64,000 bases of DNA from assembly GCF_030813695.1 (NCBI RefSeq), contig NZ_JAUSVA010000002.1:1922001-1986000 (forward strand). The letters are read 5' to 3'. The notes under the pieces were generated by a model, which had not been told where the DNA came from, ran no database searches, and saw only the letters and a program-made list of their open reading frames with translations. The stretch's first letter is position 1; the number at the start of each line of letters is the position of its first letter. This stretch comes from Kitasatospora herbaricolor (GTDB lineage Bacteria; Actinomycetota; Actinomycetes; Streptomycetales; Streptomycetaceae). This document shows positions 30,488 to 39,644 of this stretch, one piece after another. Position numbers and translations under genes: made by a program.

Positions 30488-33481
30488 TCAGTGCCTACGG
30501 CGACGCCCGCCGGCGGAGAACAGCCCGCCGATCAGGATCAGCAGCCCGGCGGCCACCACCAGCGGCACCACCGAGAATCCGGTGTGCGCCAGGCCGGCCG
30601 CGTCCGGCGCCCCGGCAGGGGCGTCCGACGGGCTCACCCGGGGCTCGCCCGCCTCAGGAACGACCGGCCGGTCCTTGCCGGGCGCACTCGCCGGCGCAAC
30701 CTCCGGGACGTCCACCGGCAGGGCCGGCGGCAGCGCCCTGGCGCCCGGGCGCAGGCTTGGCGCGGCGTGGTGACCGGGCCAGCCACCGGCGGCGGGGCTG
30801 GAGCAGTCGTCCGACGGGCTGGGCTTCGGGCTGTGGCTCGGACTCGGCTTCGGGCTGTGGGTGTGGGTCGGGCTCGGCGACGGGCTCGGGCTCGGCGACG
30901 GCGACGGCGACGGACTGGGCGACGGGGACGGCGACGGGGACGGGCTGGGCGACGGCGAGGGACTGGGCGACGGACTCGGCGACGGCGAGGGACTGGGCGA
31001 CGGACTCGGCGACGGGCTCGGGCTGGCGTTCCGCACCAGCACCTCGGCCGAGGCCTCGTTGTTGCCGGGCACGGAGTCCACCGGCTGGACCGTCGTCAGC
31101 GAGGCGCTGTTGGACAGCAGCCCGGTGCTGGTGGGCACCACGGTCAGCATGAGGGTCGCCTTCTCCCCCACCGCGAGGCTGCCCACCGTCCAGACCCCGG
31201 TGATCCGGTCGTACGTCCCGGTCAGCGTCGTGGCCCGGACCAGGGTGAGCCCCGCCGGGAGGACGTCGGTCAGGGTGACCCCGGTGGCGGCGGCCGGGCC
31301 CTTGTTCTCGGCCCCGACCGTGAAGGTGATCTGCTGCCCGATCTGCGGGCCGGCGATGTCGACCGACTTGGTGACCGCGATGTCGGTCGGCTGCACCGGC
31401 GTGACCGTCGCGGAGGCCGTGTTGTTCTCGACCACCGGGTCGGTCTGGGCCGCGGAGAGGACCGTGGCGGTGTCCGTCACCGGGTCGGTGCCGTCCACCC
31501 GCACCACGAAGGTGAGCTGCACGGAGCCGTTCAGCGGCAGCGCGGGGATGGTCCACTTCGAGGTCGCCGGGTCGAAGCTCGTGCCAGCACCCGGAGTGGC
31601 GGAGACGTAGGTGGAACCGGCCGGCACGGGGTTGGAGATCACCACCGAGGAGGCGTCGTCCGGACCGTGGTTGGTGGCCGTGACGGTGAAGGCGACCGTC
31701 CCGCCGACCAGCGGGGCGGTGGGGTCGGCGGTCACGGTGACCCCGATGTCGGCCACCTGCCCGACCGTGGCGCGGGCGGGGGCCGAGACCACGTTCTGCC
31801 CGAGGGCGGTCTGGCCCTTGGCGGTCGCGGTGTTGGTGAAGGTGCCGGTCGCCGCCAGGTCGGAGGCCTTCAGCAGGTAGCTCGCGGTGCAGACGGTCGA
31901 CTCGCCGGGCTGGAGCACGGAGACCGGGCAGGAGATCGGGTTCGACCCGTCGGGCGGGCTGATCAGCGGGTCCTGGACGGTCACGGTGGAGAGGGTCGAG
32001 CCACCGGTGTTGGTGACCGTGAACGCGTAGTCGATGCTCTGGCCGGCCGTCTGCGGCGCCGGCGTGAGCACCGTCTTGGTGAGGCCGACGGAGGAGACCA
32101 GCGGGACGGTCACCGTGGAGGGCGGGGCGTTGACGGCCGATCCGTTCTCGGCGGTCGCGGTGGCGGTCGCGGTGTTCACCACCTTGCCGGCGGCCACGTC
32201 GGCGTCGGTCACGGTGTAGCTGCCGGTGCAGACCACGGTGCTGCCGGTGGCCGGCGCGGGCGGCAGGCTGGTGGCGGGGCAGGTGACCGGCGCGAGCCGG
32301 TCGTCCGTCACCCGTAGGCCGCTCAGGGTGTCCAGGCCGCCGTTGGTCAGCACGTACTGGTACGGGACGACCGTGCCGGCCGTGATCTCGGCGGGCAGCG
32401 GGGTGCCGGTCCGGTCGACCTGCTTGACCAGGTCGAGGCGGCTCAGCGGCACGATGGTGGCCGCGTTCACGCCGCGGATCAGGTGGACGTCGGTGCTGCC
32501 GCCGGTGGAGGCGCTGAAGCCGAACTTGTAGGTCGGCGGCAGACCGGACGGAGCCGGCTGGTTGAGCACCTCCTGCCAGCCCGCGCCGTCCTGGAAGTCC
32601 AGCTGGACGATCACCCGCGACGCGGGGGCCGGGGTGATCTGCACGTTGACCAGACGCTTGGCGACCGCCGGGTCGGTGACCCCGAACGCGGCGCTCAGCG
32701 TGCCCGGCAGCGTCGAGGCGTACCGGGTCGGGTCGGCGGTCGGGGTGGTGGTGGAGGCGAGGTAGCAGTAACCGGAGATGCCGGCGCCCGGGCCGCGCAG
32801 GGTGATCACGTTGGGCGCCACCGGCCCGTCCACCTGGACGGGCGACTGCTGCCCGGCCGGGCAGTCGGCGCCGCGCGACTCCCCGTCGTTGAAGAAGTTC
32901 CCGTACGCGTCGAGCCCGACGCCCAGGTAGCCGCCGACCACGCCGGGCGAGAGGTTGCGCTGGGCGTAGCCGAGGCTGCCGCCGTCCGCGCCCTGGCCGT
33001 CCAGCGGCGTCGACCCGTCGACCAGGTAGAAGCCGATGCCGTCGCCGGGCGCGGCCGTCCCGGCGTACTGGTACTGCTCGAAGGTGACCGAGAGTCCGGC
33101 CGAGGCCGGTACCGGGCGCCGGTACAGCAGGGAGCCGCTGACGAAGCCGCTCGCGTCGTTGAGCTGGAGATAACCGGGGGTCACGCCCGGGGTGGGGGGC
33201 GGGCCCTGACCGGCCGCCGGGCAGGCGGGGATCTGGGCGGCCCCGGACGGGGGTGTGCTGCCCAGCGGCGCGCCGGTCAGGCAGGCCCGGCCGAGCGGCT
33301 CCCAGGCCGGGTCCGGCACGGTGGCACCCTCGAAGGTCTCGTTCACGATCACCGTGCCGCCGGTCGGGAGGGCCGCCGGGACGGCGGGCACCGTGAGCGG
33401 ACCCGCCGTAAGACCACCGAACGTCAGCGCGCTCAGCAGCAGACCGCTGGTCCTGCGTAGTGTCCGCCCGTGCCAGGCCAT
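30488..33481 (-). CDS. Sortase-anchored surface protein: L-type lectin, four DUF11 domains, Ser-Pro stalk (997 aa)
   Basis: A signal peptide (LLLSALTFGGLTAGPL) precedes a lectin-like beta-sandwich of about 300 residues, with VTFEQYQYAGTAAPGDGIGF and YLVDGSTPLDGQGADGGSLG typical of bacterial L-type lectins. Four DUF11 repeats follow, starting near LDLVKQVDRTGTPLP, VGLTKTVLTPAPQTAGQ, DIGVTVTADPTAPLVGG and DIAVTKSVDIAGPQIGQ. Next comes a stalk of about 27 Ser-Pro dipeptides, then LAHTG (residues 964-968), a hydrophobic helix and RRRRH. LAxTG is the class E sortase signal of actinomycetes. The protein is expected to be covalently bound to peptidoglycan and project a sugar-binding head. GAGGAG lies 9 bases before the ATG. 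Confidence 0.92.
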   Translation of the reverse strand: MAWHGRTLRRTSGLLLSALTFGGLTAGPLTVPAVPAALPTGGTVIVNETFEGATVPDPAWEPLGRACLTGAPLGSTPPSGAAQIPACPAAGQGPPPTPGVTPGYLQLNDASGFVSGSLLYRRPVPASAGLSVTFEQYQYAGTAAPGDGIGFYLVDGSTPLDGQGADGGSLGYAQRNLSPGVVGGYLGVGLDAYGNFFNDGESRGADCPAGQQSPVQVDGPVAPNVITLRGPGAGISGYCYLASTTTPTADPTRYASTLPGTLSAAFGVTDPAVAKRLVNVQITPAPASRVIVQLDFQDGAGWQEVLNQPAPSGLPPTYKFGFSASTGGSTDVHLIRGVNAATIVPLSRLDLVKQVDRTGTPLPAEITAGTVVPYQYVLTNGGLDTLSGLRVTDDRLAPVTCPATSLPPAPATGSTVVCTGSYTVTDADVAAGKVVNTATATATAENGSAVNAPPSTVTVPLVSSVGLTKTVLTPAPQTAGQSIDYAFTVTNTGGSTLSTVTVQDPLISPPDGSNPISCPVSVLQPGESTVCTASYLLKASDLAATGTFTNTATAKGQTALGQNVVSAPARATVGQVADIGVTVTADPTAPLVGGTVAFTVTATNHGPDDASSVVISNPVPAGSTYVSATPGAGTSFDPATSKWTIPALPLNGSVQLTFVVRVDGTDPVTDTATVLSAAQTDPVVENNTASATVTPVQPTDIAVTKSVDIAGPQIGQQITFTVGAENKGPAAATGVTLTDVLPAGLTLVRATTLTGTYDRITGVWTVGSLAVGEKATLMLTVVPTSTGLLSNSASLTTVQPVDSVPGNNEASAEVLVRNASPSPSPSPSPSPSPSPSPSPSPSPSPSPSPSPSPSPSPSPSPSPSPSPSPSPTHTHSPKPSPSHSPKPSPSDDCSSPAAGGWPGHHAAPSLRPGARALPPALPVDVPEVAPASAPGKDRPVVPEAGEPRVSPSDAPAGAPDAAGLAHTGFSVVPLVVAAGLLILIGGLFSAGGRRRRH

Positions 33482-33725
33482 CGCAACCGACTCCTCGAAC
33501 CTCGTCGCTGGGGTGCTCCGCCCGGCGACTCAGGCGTCCGGGAGTCCCAGCTTGGGCGGGGAGGGTGCGACGGGCCGGTCAGTGCGCCGCCCGTGGGCGT
33601 GTCCAGGTCAGGCCGGGCCGGACCGACGGCCGGGCGGGACCGACGGCCCGTCGGTCGTGGCGGGCGGCGCCGGAAAGGCGGTCCGGAAAGGCGGTCCGAC
33701 CGGAAGGCGCCCGGCGGAGGGGCGG

Positions 33726-34850
33726 TCAGTCCAGCCAGGCGGCGCCGGCCAGGAAGGCGGTCAGCCGCGCGCGGTACGGCTCGATGTCGATGCCCTGGCC
33801 GGCCAGCCACTCGTCCGAGTAGTACTTGTCCAGGTAGCGGTCGCCCGGGTCGCAGATCAGGGTGACGACGCTGCCGTGCCGGCCGGCCGCCCGCATCTCG
33901 GCGACGATCCGCAGCGCGCTCCACAGCCCGGTGCCGCTGGAGGCGCCGGCCTTCTTGCCGAGCACCTGCTCCAGCACCCGGACGGTGGCGATCGAGGCCG
34001 CGTCCGGGACCTTCATCATCCGGTCGATGGCGCCGGGCACGAAGCTGGGCTCCATCCGGGGCCGGCCGATGCCCTCGATCCGGGAGCCGCTCTCGCAGGA
34101 GGCGTCCGGGTCGTGCTCGACCCAGCCCTCGAAGAAGCAGGAGTTCTCCGGGTCGGCGACGCAGATCCGGGTGTCGTGCTGGGAGTAGCGGACGTAGCGG
34201 GCGATGGTCGCCGAGGTGCCGCCGGTGCCGGCGGTGGCGACGATCCAGGCGGGCTCGGGGTGCGGCTCCAGGCGCAGCTGGGCGAAGATCGACTCCGCGA
34301 TGTTGTTGTTGCCGCGCCAGTCGGTGGCCCGCTCGGCGTAGGTGAACTGGTCCATGTAGTGGCCGCCGCTCTCCTCGGCGAGCCGGGCGGCGGCCTCGTA
34401 GACCTCGCAGGCACTGTCGACCAGGTGACAGCTGCCGCCGTGGAACTCGATCAGGTCGATCTTGGACCGGCTGGTGCTCTTGGCCATGACGGCGATGAAC
34501 GGCACCCCGATCAGCCCGGCGAAGTACGCCTCGGAGACGGCGGTGGAGCCGCTGGAAGCCTCGATCACCGGCTTTCCGGGGCGGATCCAGCCGTTGCAGA
34601 GCCCGTAGAGGAAGAGCGAGCGGGCGAGCCGGTGCTTGAGGCTGCCGGTCGGGTGGGTGGACTCGTCCTTGAGGTAGAGGTCGATGCCCCAGTCCGCCGG
34701 GAGCGGGAAGCGCAGCAGGTGGGTGTCGGCGGAGCGGTTGGCGTCGGCCTGGACCTTGCGGACGGCCTCCTTGAGCCAACTGCGGTAGGCGGCGTCCGAA
34801 CGGTCCACGTCGATGGTTCCGGCGGTCGTCGCGGCATTCCCGGCGGTCAT
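33726..34850 (-). CDS. PLP-dependent cysteine synthase-family protein, Cds1-like cysteine desulfhydrase (374 aa)
   Basis: A fold-type II PLP enzyme. The PLP lysine is K72 in [15 protein letters not shown], the phosphate-binding loop is [20 protein letters not shown] and a second glycine loop is [36 protein letters not shown] and [15 protein letters not shown] match the mycobacterial Cds1 (Rv3684) subgroup, which breaks L-cysteine into H2S, pyruvate and ammonia. The ATG at 34850 has GAGGAG 7 bases upstream. An in-frame GTG at 34901 would add 17 residues including a CCDGCAC cluster. The promoter region contains a long inverted repeat. Cysteine- or redox-dependent control is likely. Confidence 0.88.
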   Translation of the reverse strand: MTAGNAATTAGTIDVDRSDAAYRSWLKEAVRKVQADANRSADTHLLRFPLPADWGIDLYLKDESTHPTGSLKHRLARSLFLYGLCNGWIRPGKPVIEASSGSTAVSEAYFAGLIGVPFIAVMAKSTSRSKIDLIEFHGGSCHLVDSACEVYEAAARLAEESGGHYMDQFTYAERATDWRGNNNIAESIFAQLRLEPHPEPAWIVATAGTGGTSATIARYVRYSQHDTRICVADPENSCFFEGWVEHDPDASCESGSRIEGIGRPRMEPSFVPGAIDRMMKVPDAASIATVRVLEQVLGKKAGASSGTGLWSALRIVAEMRAAGRHGSVVTLICDPGDRYLDKYYSDEWLAGQGIDIEPYRARLTAFLAGAAWLD

Positions 34851-34903
34851 CGCCACTCTCCTCTGGCAGGCACATCCGTCGCAGCAGGGATCCTGCTCCA
34901 CAT
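34847..34903 (-). CDS. Possible upstream ORF overlapping the cysteine desulfhydrase start (18 aa)
   Basis: An 18-codon frame, ATG at 34903 to TGA at 34849-34847, begins [10 protein letters not shown]. Its stop overlaps the start of the desulfhydrase gene in the ATGA arrangement typical of translational coupling. In another frame the same DNA encodes a Cys-rich stretch (GTG at 34901, [14 protein letters not shown]) continuous with the enzyme. No ribosome binding site for the upstream ORF is obvious, so whether it is translated is uncertain. Confidence 0.35.
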   Translation of the reverse strand: MWSRIPAATDVPARGEWR

Positions 34904-34914
34904 CCGCACCCAGT

Positions 34915-34945
34915 GTAACAGTTGACTACAATAAGTAACTGTTAC
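34915..34945. promoter_or_regulatory. 9-bp inverted repeat in the desulfhydrase promoter region
   Basis: GTAACAGTT (34915-34923) and AACTGTTAC (34937-34945) form a perfect inverted repeat with a 13-base AT-rich spacer, in the least GC-rich spot of this part of the window. It is 65-95 bases upstream of the desulfhydrase start and 170 bases upstream of the divergent small gene. It is a strong candidate operator for a dimeric regulator. Confidence 0.65.
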
Positions 34946-35116
34946 CGGCATTCCAGCTTCCGCTTATCGGGCCGTAACATTCGCGCGGCCCGCCGGTAAC
35001 GCCCGGGGCCGGACGTCCACCCAACGGCCACCAGATCGAGACCCGCCTGCAAAACTGCCGTCATGACGGCACGTCACCCTTGAGGTCAGAGGATGAAGAC
35101 CGAAAGGAACCCTGAA

Positions 35117-35320
35117 ATGAGCGACTACTTCGCACTCGTCACAGCTCTGACCCAGCTGCACACCGATGCCGACAGCGGCTCCGGCCCGCCGCCCCGGCTG
35201 ACCGGCCACCAGGCCGACCGGCTGGCCGGGATGACCGCCCGCGAGGACGCGCCGGCCGCCGGCCGGCCCGTCACCCGGGTGCGGCGGCGCCCGTTCGGCC
35301 GGCGGCCGTCCTTCGCGTAG
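35117..35320 (+). CDS. Small hypothetical protein (67 aa)
   Basis: Starts MSDYFALVTALTQLHTDADS, an amphipathic helix, followed by a Gly/Pro-rich middle (SGSGPPPRLTGHQADRLAGM) and a very basic end (RVRRRPFGRRPSFA). AAAGGAA lies 8 bases before the ATG, better than the in-frame ATG at 35093. No domain is recognised. It is divergent from the cysteine desulfhydrase gene and convergent with the alpha-glucosidase gene. Confidence 0.55.
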   Translation: MSDYFALVTALTQLHTDADSGSGPPPRLTGHQADRLAGMTAREDAPAAGRPVTRVRRRPFGRRPSFA

Positions 35321-35346
35321 CGGCGCCGGCCGGCGGCGCAGGTGCG

Positions 35347-37005
35347 TCAGCCGGTCGTGAACCAGACACAGGTGTCGCCCGGGACCACCCATTGGCCGGG
35401 GACACCGCCGACGAGCGGGGAGCTGCTGAGCAGGACGACGGAGTCCGCTGGCAGCCCCACCGGCTCGTCGGAGAAGTTGACCAGGCAGTGGAACCCCCCG
35501 CCCCGCGTGAAGCACAGCGCCCCGGGCCCCGCCGCCACCCAGTCGAAGCCCTCGCCCAGCGGCACCAGCCGCTCCCGCCGCAGCGCCAGCGCCGCGCGGT
35601 AGAGCGCCAGTGCCGAATCCGGGTCGGCGCTCTGGGCCGCCACCGCGACCTGCGCCCACTCCGGGGGCTGCGGCAGCCACGGCCCGGCGTCCGCGCCGGC
35701 GGGCGAGAAGCCGAGCGAGCCGCCCTCCGCCGACCAGGGCAGCGGCACCCGGCAGCCGTCCCGGCCCCGGTCGAGGCCGCCGGAGCGGACGAAGGTCGGG
35801 TCCTGCAGCAGGTGGTCGGGGATGTCCGGCACCTCCGGCAGTCCCAGCTCGTCACCCTGGTAGACGTACACGCCGCCGGGCAACGCCATCGTCAGCAGCG
35901 CGGCCGCGCGGGCCCGGCGTCGGCCGAGCACCGGGTCGCTGGGATCGCCGAGGCGCTTGTCGCCCATGTCGAAGGACGTGTCCGCCCGGCCGTAGCGGGT
36001 CACGTGGCGGATGGTGTCGTGGTTGGAGAGCACCCAGGTCGGCGGCGCGCCGACCGGCCGGTGCGCGGCCAGCGTGGTGTCGACGACCCCGCGCAGCGCC
36101 TCCGCCTCCCAGGCGCAGCAGAGGAACTCGAAGTTGAAGGCCGAGTGCAGCTCGTCCGGGCGCAGGTAGCGGGCGAACTGGGTGGGGGTGGGCAGCCAGA
36201 CCTCGCCGACGAAGGCCCGCTCCCCCGGGTACGAGTCGGCGATCTTGCGCCAGCCGCGGTAGACCTCGTGGACGGCGTCGCAGTCCTGGTAGGGCAGGTC
36301 GGTGACGTCGGGGTCGGGGCCGACGTCGGGCAGGCCGGGCTTCTTCGCCAGGCCGTGCGCCACGTCGATCCGGAACCCGTCCACCCCGCGGTCCAGCCAG
36401 TACCGCAGGATCGACTCGAACTCGGCCCGCACGTCCAGGTGTTCCCAGTTGAAGTCCGGCTGCTCCGGCGCGAACAGGTGCAGGTACCAGGGGCCGGCGG
36501 TGCCGTCGGCCTCGGTGATCCTGCTCCAGGCGTCGCCGCCGAAGTACGACTGCCAGTCGTTGGGCGGCAGTTCGCCGTTCTCCCCGCGGCCGGGAAGGAA
36601 CCAGAAGCGCTCCCGCTCCGGCGAGCCGGGCCCGGCCGCCAGTGCCTGCCGGAACCAGACGTGCTGGTCGGAGCAGTGGTTGGGGACGAGATCGACGATC
36701 ACCCGCAGGCCGAGGCCGTGGGCCTCGGTGATCAGCCGCTCGGCCTCGGCGAGGGTGCCGAACATCGGGTCGATGTCCCGGTAGTCGGCCACGTCGTAGC
36801 CACCGTCGGCCATCGGCGAGCGGTACCAGGGGTTGAACCACAGCGCGTCCACCCCGAGTTCGCGCAGGTAGGGCAGGCGGTCCCGGACGCCGGCGAGGTC
36901 CCCCGTGCCGTCGCCGTTGCCGTCGGCGAAGCTGCGGACGTAGATCTGGTAGATCGCGGCGTGCCGCCACCATGCGGTACCGGTGGGGGCGTTGGTCTCG
37001 GACAC
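35347..37005 (-). CDS. Alpha-glucosidase, GH13 family (552 aa)
   Basis: An intracellular GH13 enzyme of the oligo-1,6/alpha-1,4-glucosidase subgroup. Conserved regions: IYQIYVRSFADGNGDGTGDL at the start, VDLVPNHCSDQH (region I), GFRIDVAHG with the nucleophile Asp (region II), FVGEVWLP with the acid/base Glu (region III) and VLSNHDTIRH with the transition-state Asp (region IV). It releases glucose from the non-reducing ends of short alpha-glucans. The GTG at 37005 follows GGAGAGGG. There is no signal peptide. The adjacent GH87-like gene, on the same strand upstream, would generate oligosaccharides for it. Confidence 0.93.
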   Translation of the reverse strand: MSETNAPTGTAWWRHAAIYQIYVRSFADGNGDGTGDLAGVRDRLPYLRELGVDALWFNPWYRSPMADGGYDVADYRDIDPMFGTLAEAERLITEAHGLGLRVIVDLVPNHCSDQHVWFRQALAAGPGSPERERFWFLPGRGENGELPPNDWQSYFGGDAWSRITEADGTAGPWYLHLFAPEQPDFNWEHLDVRAEFESILRYWLDRGVDGFRIDVAHGLAKKPGLPDVGPDPDVTDLPYQDCDAVHEVYRGWRKIADSYPGERAFVGEVWLPTPTQFARYLRPDELHSAFNFEFLCCAWEAEALRGVVDTTLAAHRPVGAPPTWVLSNHDTIRHVTRYGRADTSFDMGDKRLGDPSDPVLGRRRARAAALLTMALPGGVYVYQGDELGLPEVPDIPDHLLQDPTFVRSGGLDRGRDGCRVPLPWSAEGGSLGFSPAGADAGPWLPQPPEWAQVAVAAQSADPDSALALYRAALALRRERLVPLGEGFDWVAAGPGALCFTRGGGFHCLVNFSDEPVGLPADSVVLLSSSPLVGGVPGQWVVPGDTCVWFTTG

Positions 37006-37070
37006 GGTGGTCCCTCTCCTGGATCGTTCGGAAGCCGGCCCCCGCGGGAGGCGGGGACCGGAGCGCTGGG

Positions 37071-37106
37071 CCGGTCCACCCCGGCGGACGGGGCGGGGTG
37101 GACCGG
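37071..37106 (-). terminator. Hairpin terminator downstream of the GH87-like gene
   Basis: A perfect 12-bp inverted repeat (37071-37082 and 37095-37106, 12-base loop) in the 116-base gap between the GH87-like gene and the alpha-glucosidase start. No T-run follows, but the stem is very stable. Confidence 0.65.
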
Positions 37107-37121
37107 ATGCCGCCGGCGGCC

Positions 37122-39644
37122 TCACCAACCGGTCTTGCCGGTCCCCCGGTCGACGGTGAAGGTGCCGCTGGTGCTGAGCCCGCCGGAGGCGGTACCGGTG
37201 ACGGTGACGCCGGAGAAGCTCCCGGAGCCGTTGGAGATGATCTCCACGCCGTAGGCGCCGGTGTTCTGGATCCGCACGTTGCGGACCGTCAGGTTGCTGA
37301 TGGTCCTCTGGTACGAGAGCAGGAGTCCGCTGTAGGTGCTGTCCAGGATGTCGAGGTCCTGGACGAGCACCGGGGCGGTGATGTCCGAGCTGTCGGCGTA
37401 GATCCACAGCGCGCCGAACCGGCTGTTCCAGTTGGGCTCCAGGCCGCCGGTGCGCAGCAGGGTGTTGCGCTGCACGGAGGTGGTGCCGCTGAACGGCACC
37501 GGCGCGAAGCGGCTGCTGATCGCGATGCCGGCCGATCCGGTGACGGTGTCGGCGAGCAGGTTGTCCTCGGCCCGGTTGGCGTTGCCGCCGTAGACACCGA
37601 CCGCGTTGGCGAGCAGCGGGGACTGGACGGTGTCGAAGCGGAACGCCGAGTTGCGGACCGCCTGGCCCTCGGAGAACATCGCCAGGCCGTCGTCCCCGGT
37701 GTTGCGGACGCTGGTGTGGCGGACCTCGGTGTTCGCGGTGCCCTTGTGCAGGTTGACGCCGTCGGCGAAGGTGTCGCGGATCCGCAGGCCGTGGACGAGC
37801 AGCCCGTCGGTGGGCGCGTCGATCCAGAGGCCGACCTTGGTGTGCTCGATCCAGACGTCCTGGACGGTCGAGCCGCTGCCGAAGTCGCCCTCGATCCCGG
37901 CGTCGAAGTTGGCGTCGTCGCGGTAGGAGACGTCGCCGGCGATGGTCAGGTCCTGGACGGTGTTGGTACCGCCCTGGCCGAACAGGCCGCCCTTGCCGTT
38001 CAGGCCCTTGAGGGTGGTGGCCCACTCGCCGGCGCCGCGCAGCGCGATCCCGGTGAGGTTGACGTGACCGGAGATGTCGAACGTCCCCGCCGGCAGCCAG
38101 AGGCCCTTCCCCTGCGACTTGGCGGTGGCCACCGCGCTGTTCAGCGCGGCCGTGTCGTCGGTGCCGTCGTCGACGGTGGCGCCGAGGGCGGCGGCGGAGA
38201 CGAACCCGGTGGCGGGCATGGCCGCGGCCGGGGCCACCTGCTCGGTCTCCAGCAGGTCCAGGGTGTAGGAGGCGGCGGTGTCGCCCGCGTCCTTCTGGAA
38301 CTTCAGCACCGTGCCGGCCGGGAAATCGCCGACGATCTGCCGGGTCTCGTCGAAGAAGTGGTGCCCGGCGCCCTGCGAGGGGGTGTTGGTGTACGGGTAG
38401 GAGCCGTACACCCAGCTGTACTTGGAACTCAGGTCCAGGTCGCGGACCTGGCTGCCGTCGGCGTACAGGCTGAGCGTGGCGGAGGTGCCGGTGCCGGCCG
38501 CGTTGTCCGGGATCGAGTACCGCAGGGTGAGCGCGTCGGCGGGCCTGGTCAGGGTGAACTGGACGTACTCGCCGGTGCTGTCGAGCACCACGGCCCGCCG
38601 GCCGGAGGCCTCGGCGGCGACCGTGAGGTAGGTGCGGTCAGGGCCGACGGTGGTGGCGTTGGTGGTGCCGCTCTCCGCCTCGTACGTGGTGTACGGCACG
38701 GTGGCGCCCCGGGCGGCGTTGGCGGCCGACCCTGTGACGGAGATGCCGTCCAGGTCGGGGCTGCCGCCGTCGCCCGCCTCGGTGCGCAGGGTCACCGTGT
38801 TGAGGCCGGCCCGCAGCGGGGCGTCGACGGTGGCGGTGCTCCAGGCGCCGGCGGTGGCGGGCAGCGCGACCTGCCGCACCTTCAGGCCGTTGGCGCCGAG
38901 GGTGATCGAGGCGGCCGCGGTGCCGGCGGTGCGGTAGCGCACCACGACCGGGTAGGTGGTGGCGGCGGGGGTGTCGACCGAGAAGACGACGCGGGCGCCC
39001 TGCGCGGTGAAGCCGGTGAGGTAGCCGGTGCCGGTGGAGCCGGTGGCGGCGGTGGCGAGGGACGGGCCGCCGGAGAAGAACGCGTCCTCCGCCTGGTGGG
39101 TGGGGCTGCCGGCCGGCGGCGTGGTGGTGGGCGGTGTGGTGGTGGGCGGTGTGGTGGTGGGCGGTGTGGTGGTGGGCGGTGTGGTGGTGGGCGGCGTGGT
39201 CGGGGCGGTGGGGGTGGTGACGGTGATGTTGTCGAGGTTGACGTTGCCGCTGTCGGCCGTGCTGAAGCTCAGCGCCACCGTGTTGGCCCCGGCCGCGAAG
39301 GTCACCGCCTGCTCGCTCGTCCCCCAGGTGTCCCAGTTCGCCGTCGCCGGCAGACTCACCTGCCGCACCTTCACACCGTTCACCGACAGGCTCAACGTCA
39401 TCGCCGAACCCGTCCCGTTCGCGTAGCGGATCCGCACCGACCCCGCACCCGCCACCGCCGACTGCACCGCGAACGCCGTCGACGCACCGCCCCTGTTCCC
39501 GTCGGTGAAACCACCGACGAAACCCGAACCCGTGAAACCCGCATGGTCCGAGCTCGGCGGCGGGCGCAGGCCGGTGACGATCGCCCGGCTGCGGGGCGGC
39601 AGCAGGAAGGGCGTGTACCGGCTGACGCTCGACGACGCGTCCAC
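37122..39644 (-). pseudogene. GH87-like alpha-1,3-glucanase, 5'-truncated (no signal peptide, partial first CBM)
   Basis: The open frame encodes a partial CBM6-like module (DHAGFTGSGFVGGFTDGN onward), a TTTPP linker (15-bp repeat, six units), a CBM35-like module (AEDAFFSGGPSLATAATGST), a third beta-sandwich (TTYEAESGTTNATTVG) and a GH87/mycodextranase-type beta-helix (VDDGTDDTAALNSAVATAKS, DGVNLHKGTANTEVRHTSVR, NTGDDGLAMFSEGQ) with an intact C-terminus. The module normally begins about 25 residues before DHAGFTG and follows a signal peptide. Both are missing; the frame upstream of 39548 is only antisense to a phosphotransferase gene. The enzyme therefore cannot be exported in the usual way. 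The catalytic part itself shows no frameshift. Confidence 0.78.

Noticed and set aside
39111..39200. The GGTGTGGTGGTGGGC repeats as an independent DNA repeat or CRISPR-like array
   Set aside because: They encode the TTTPP linker of the GH87-like protein in frame; there are no spacers.
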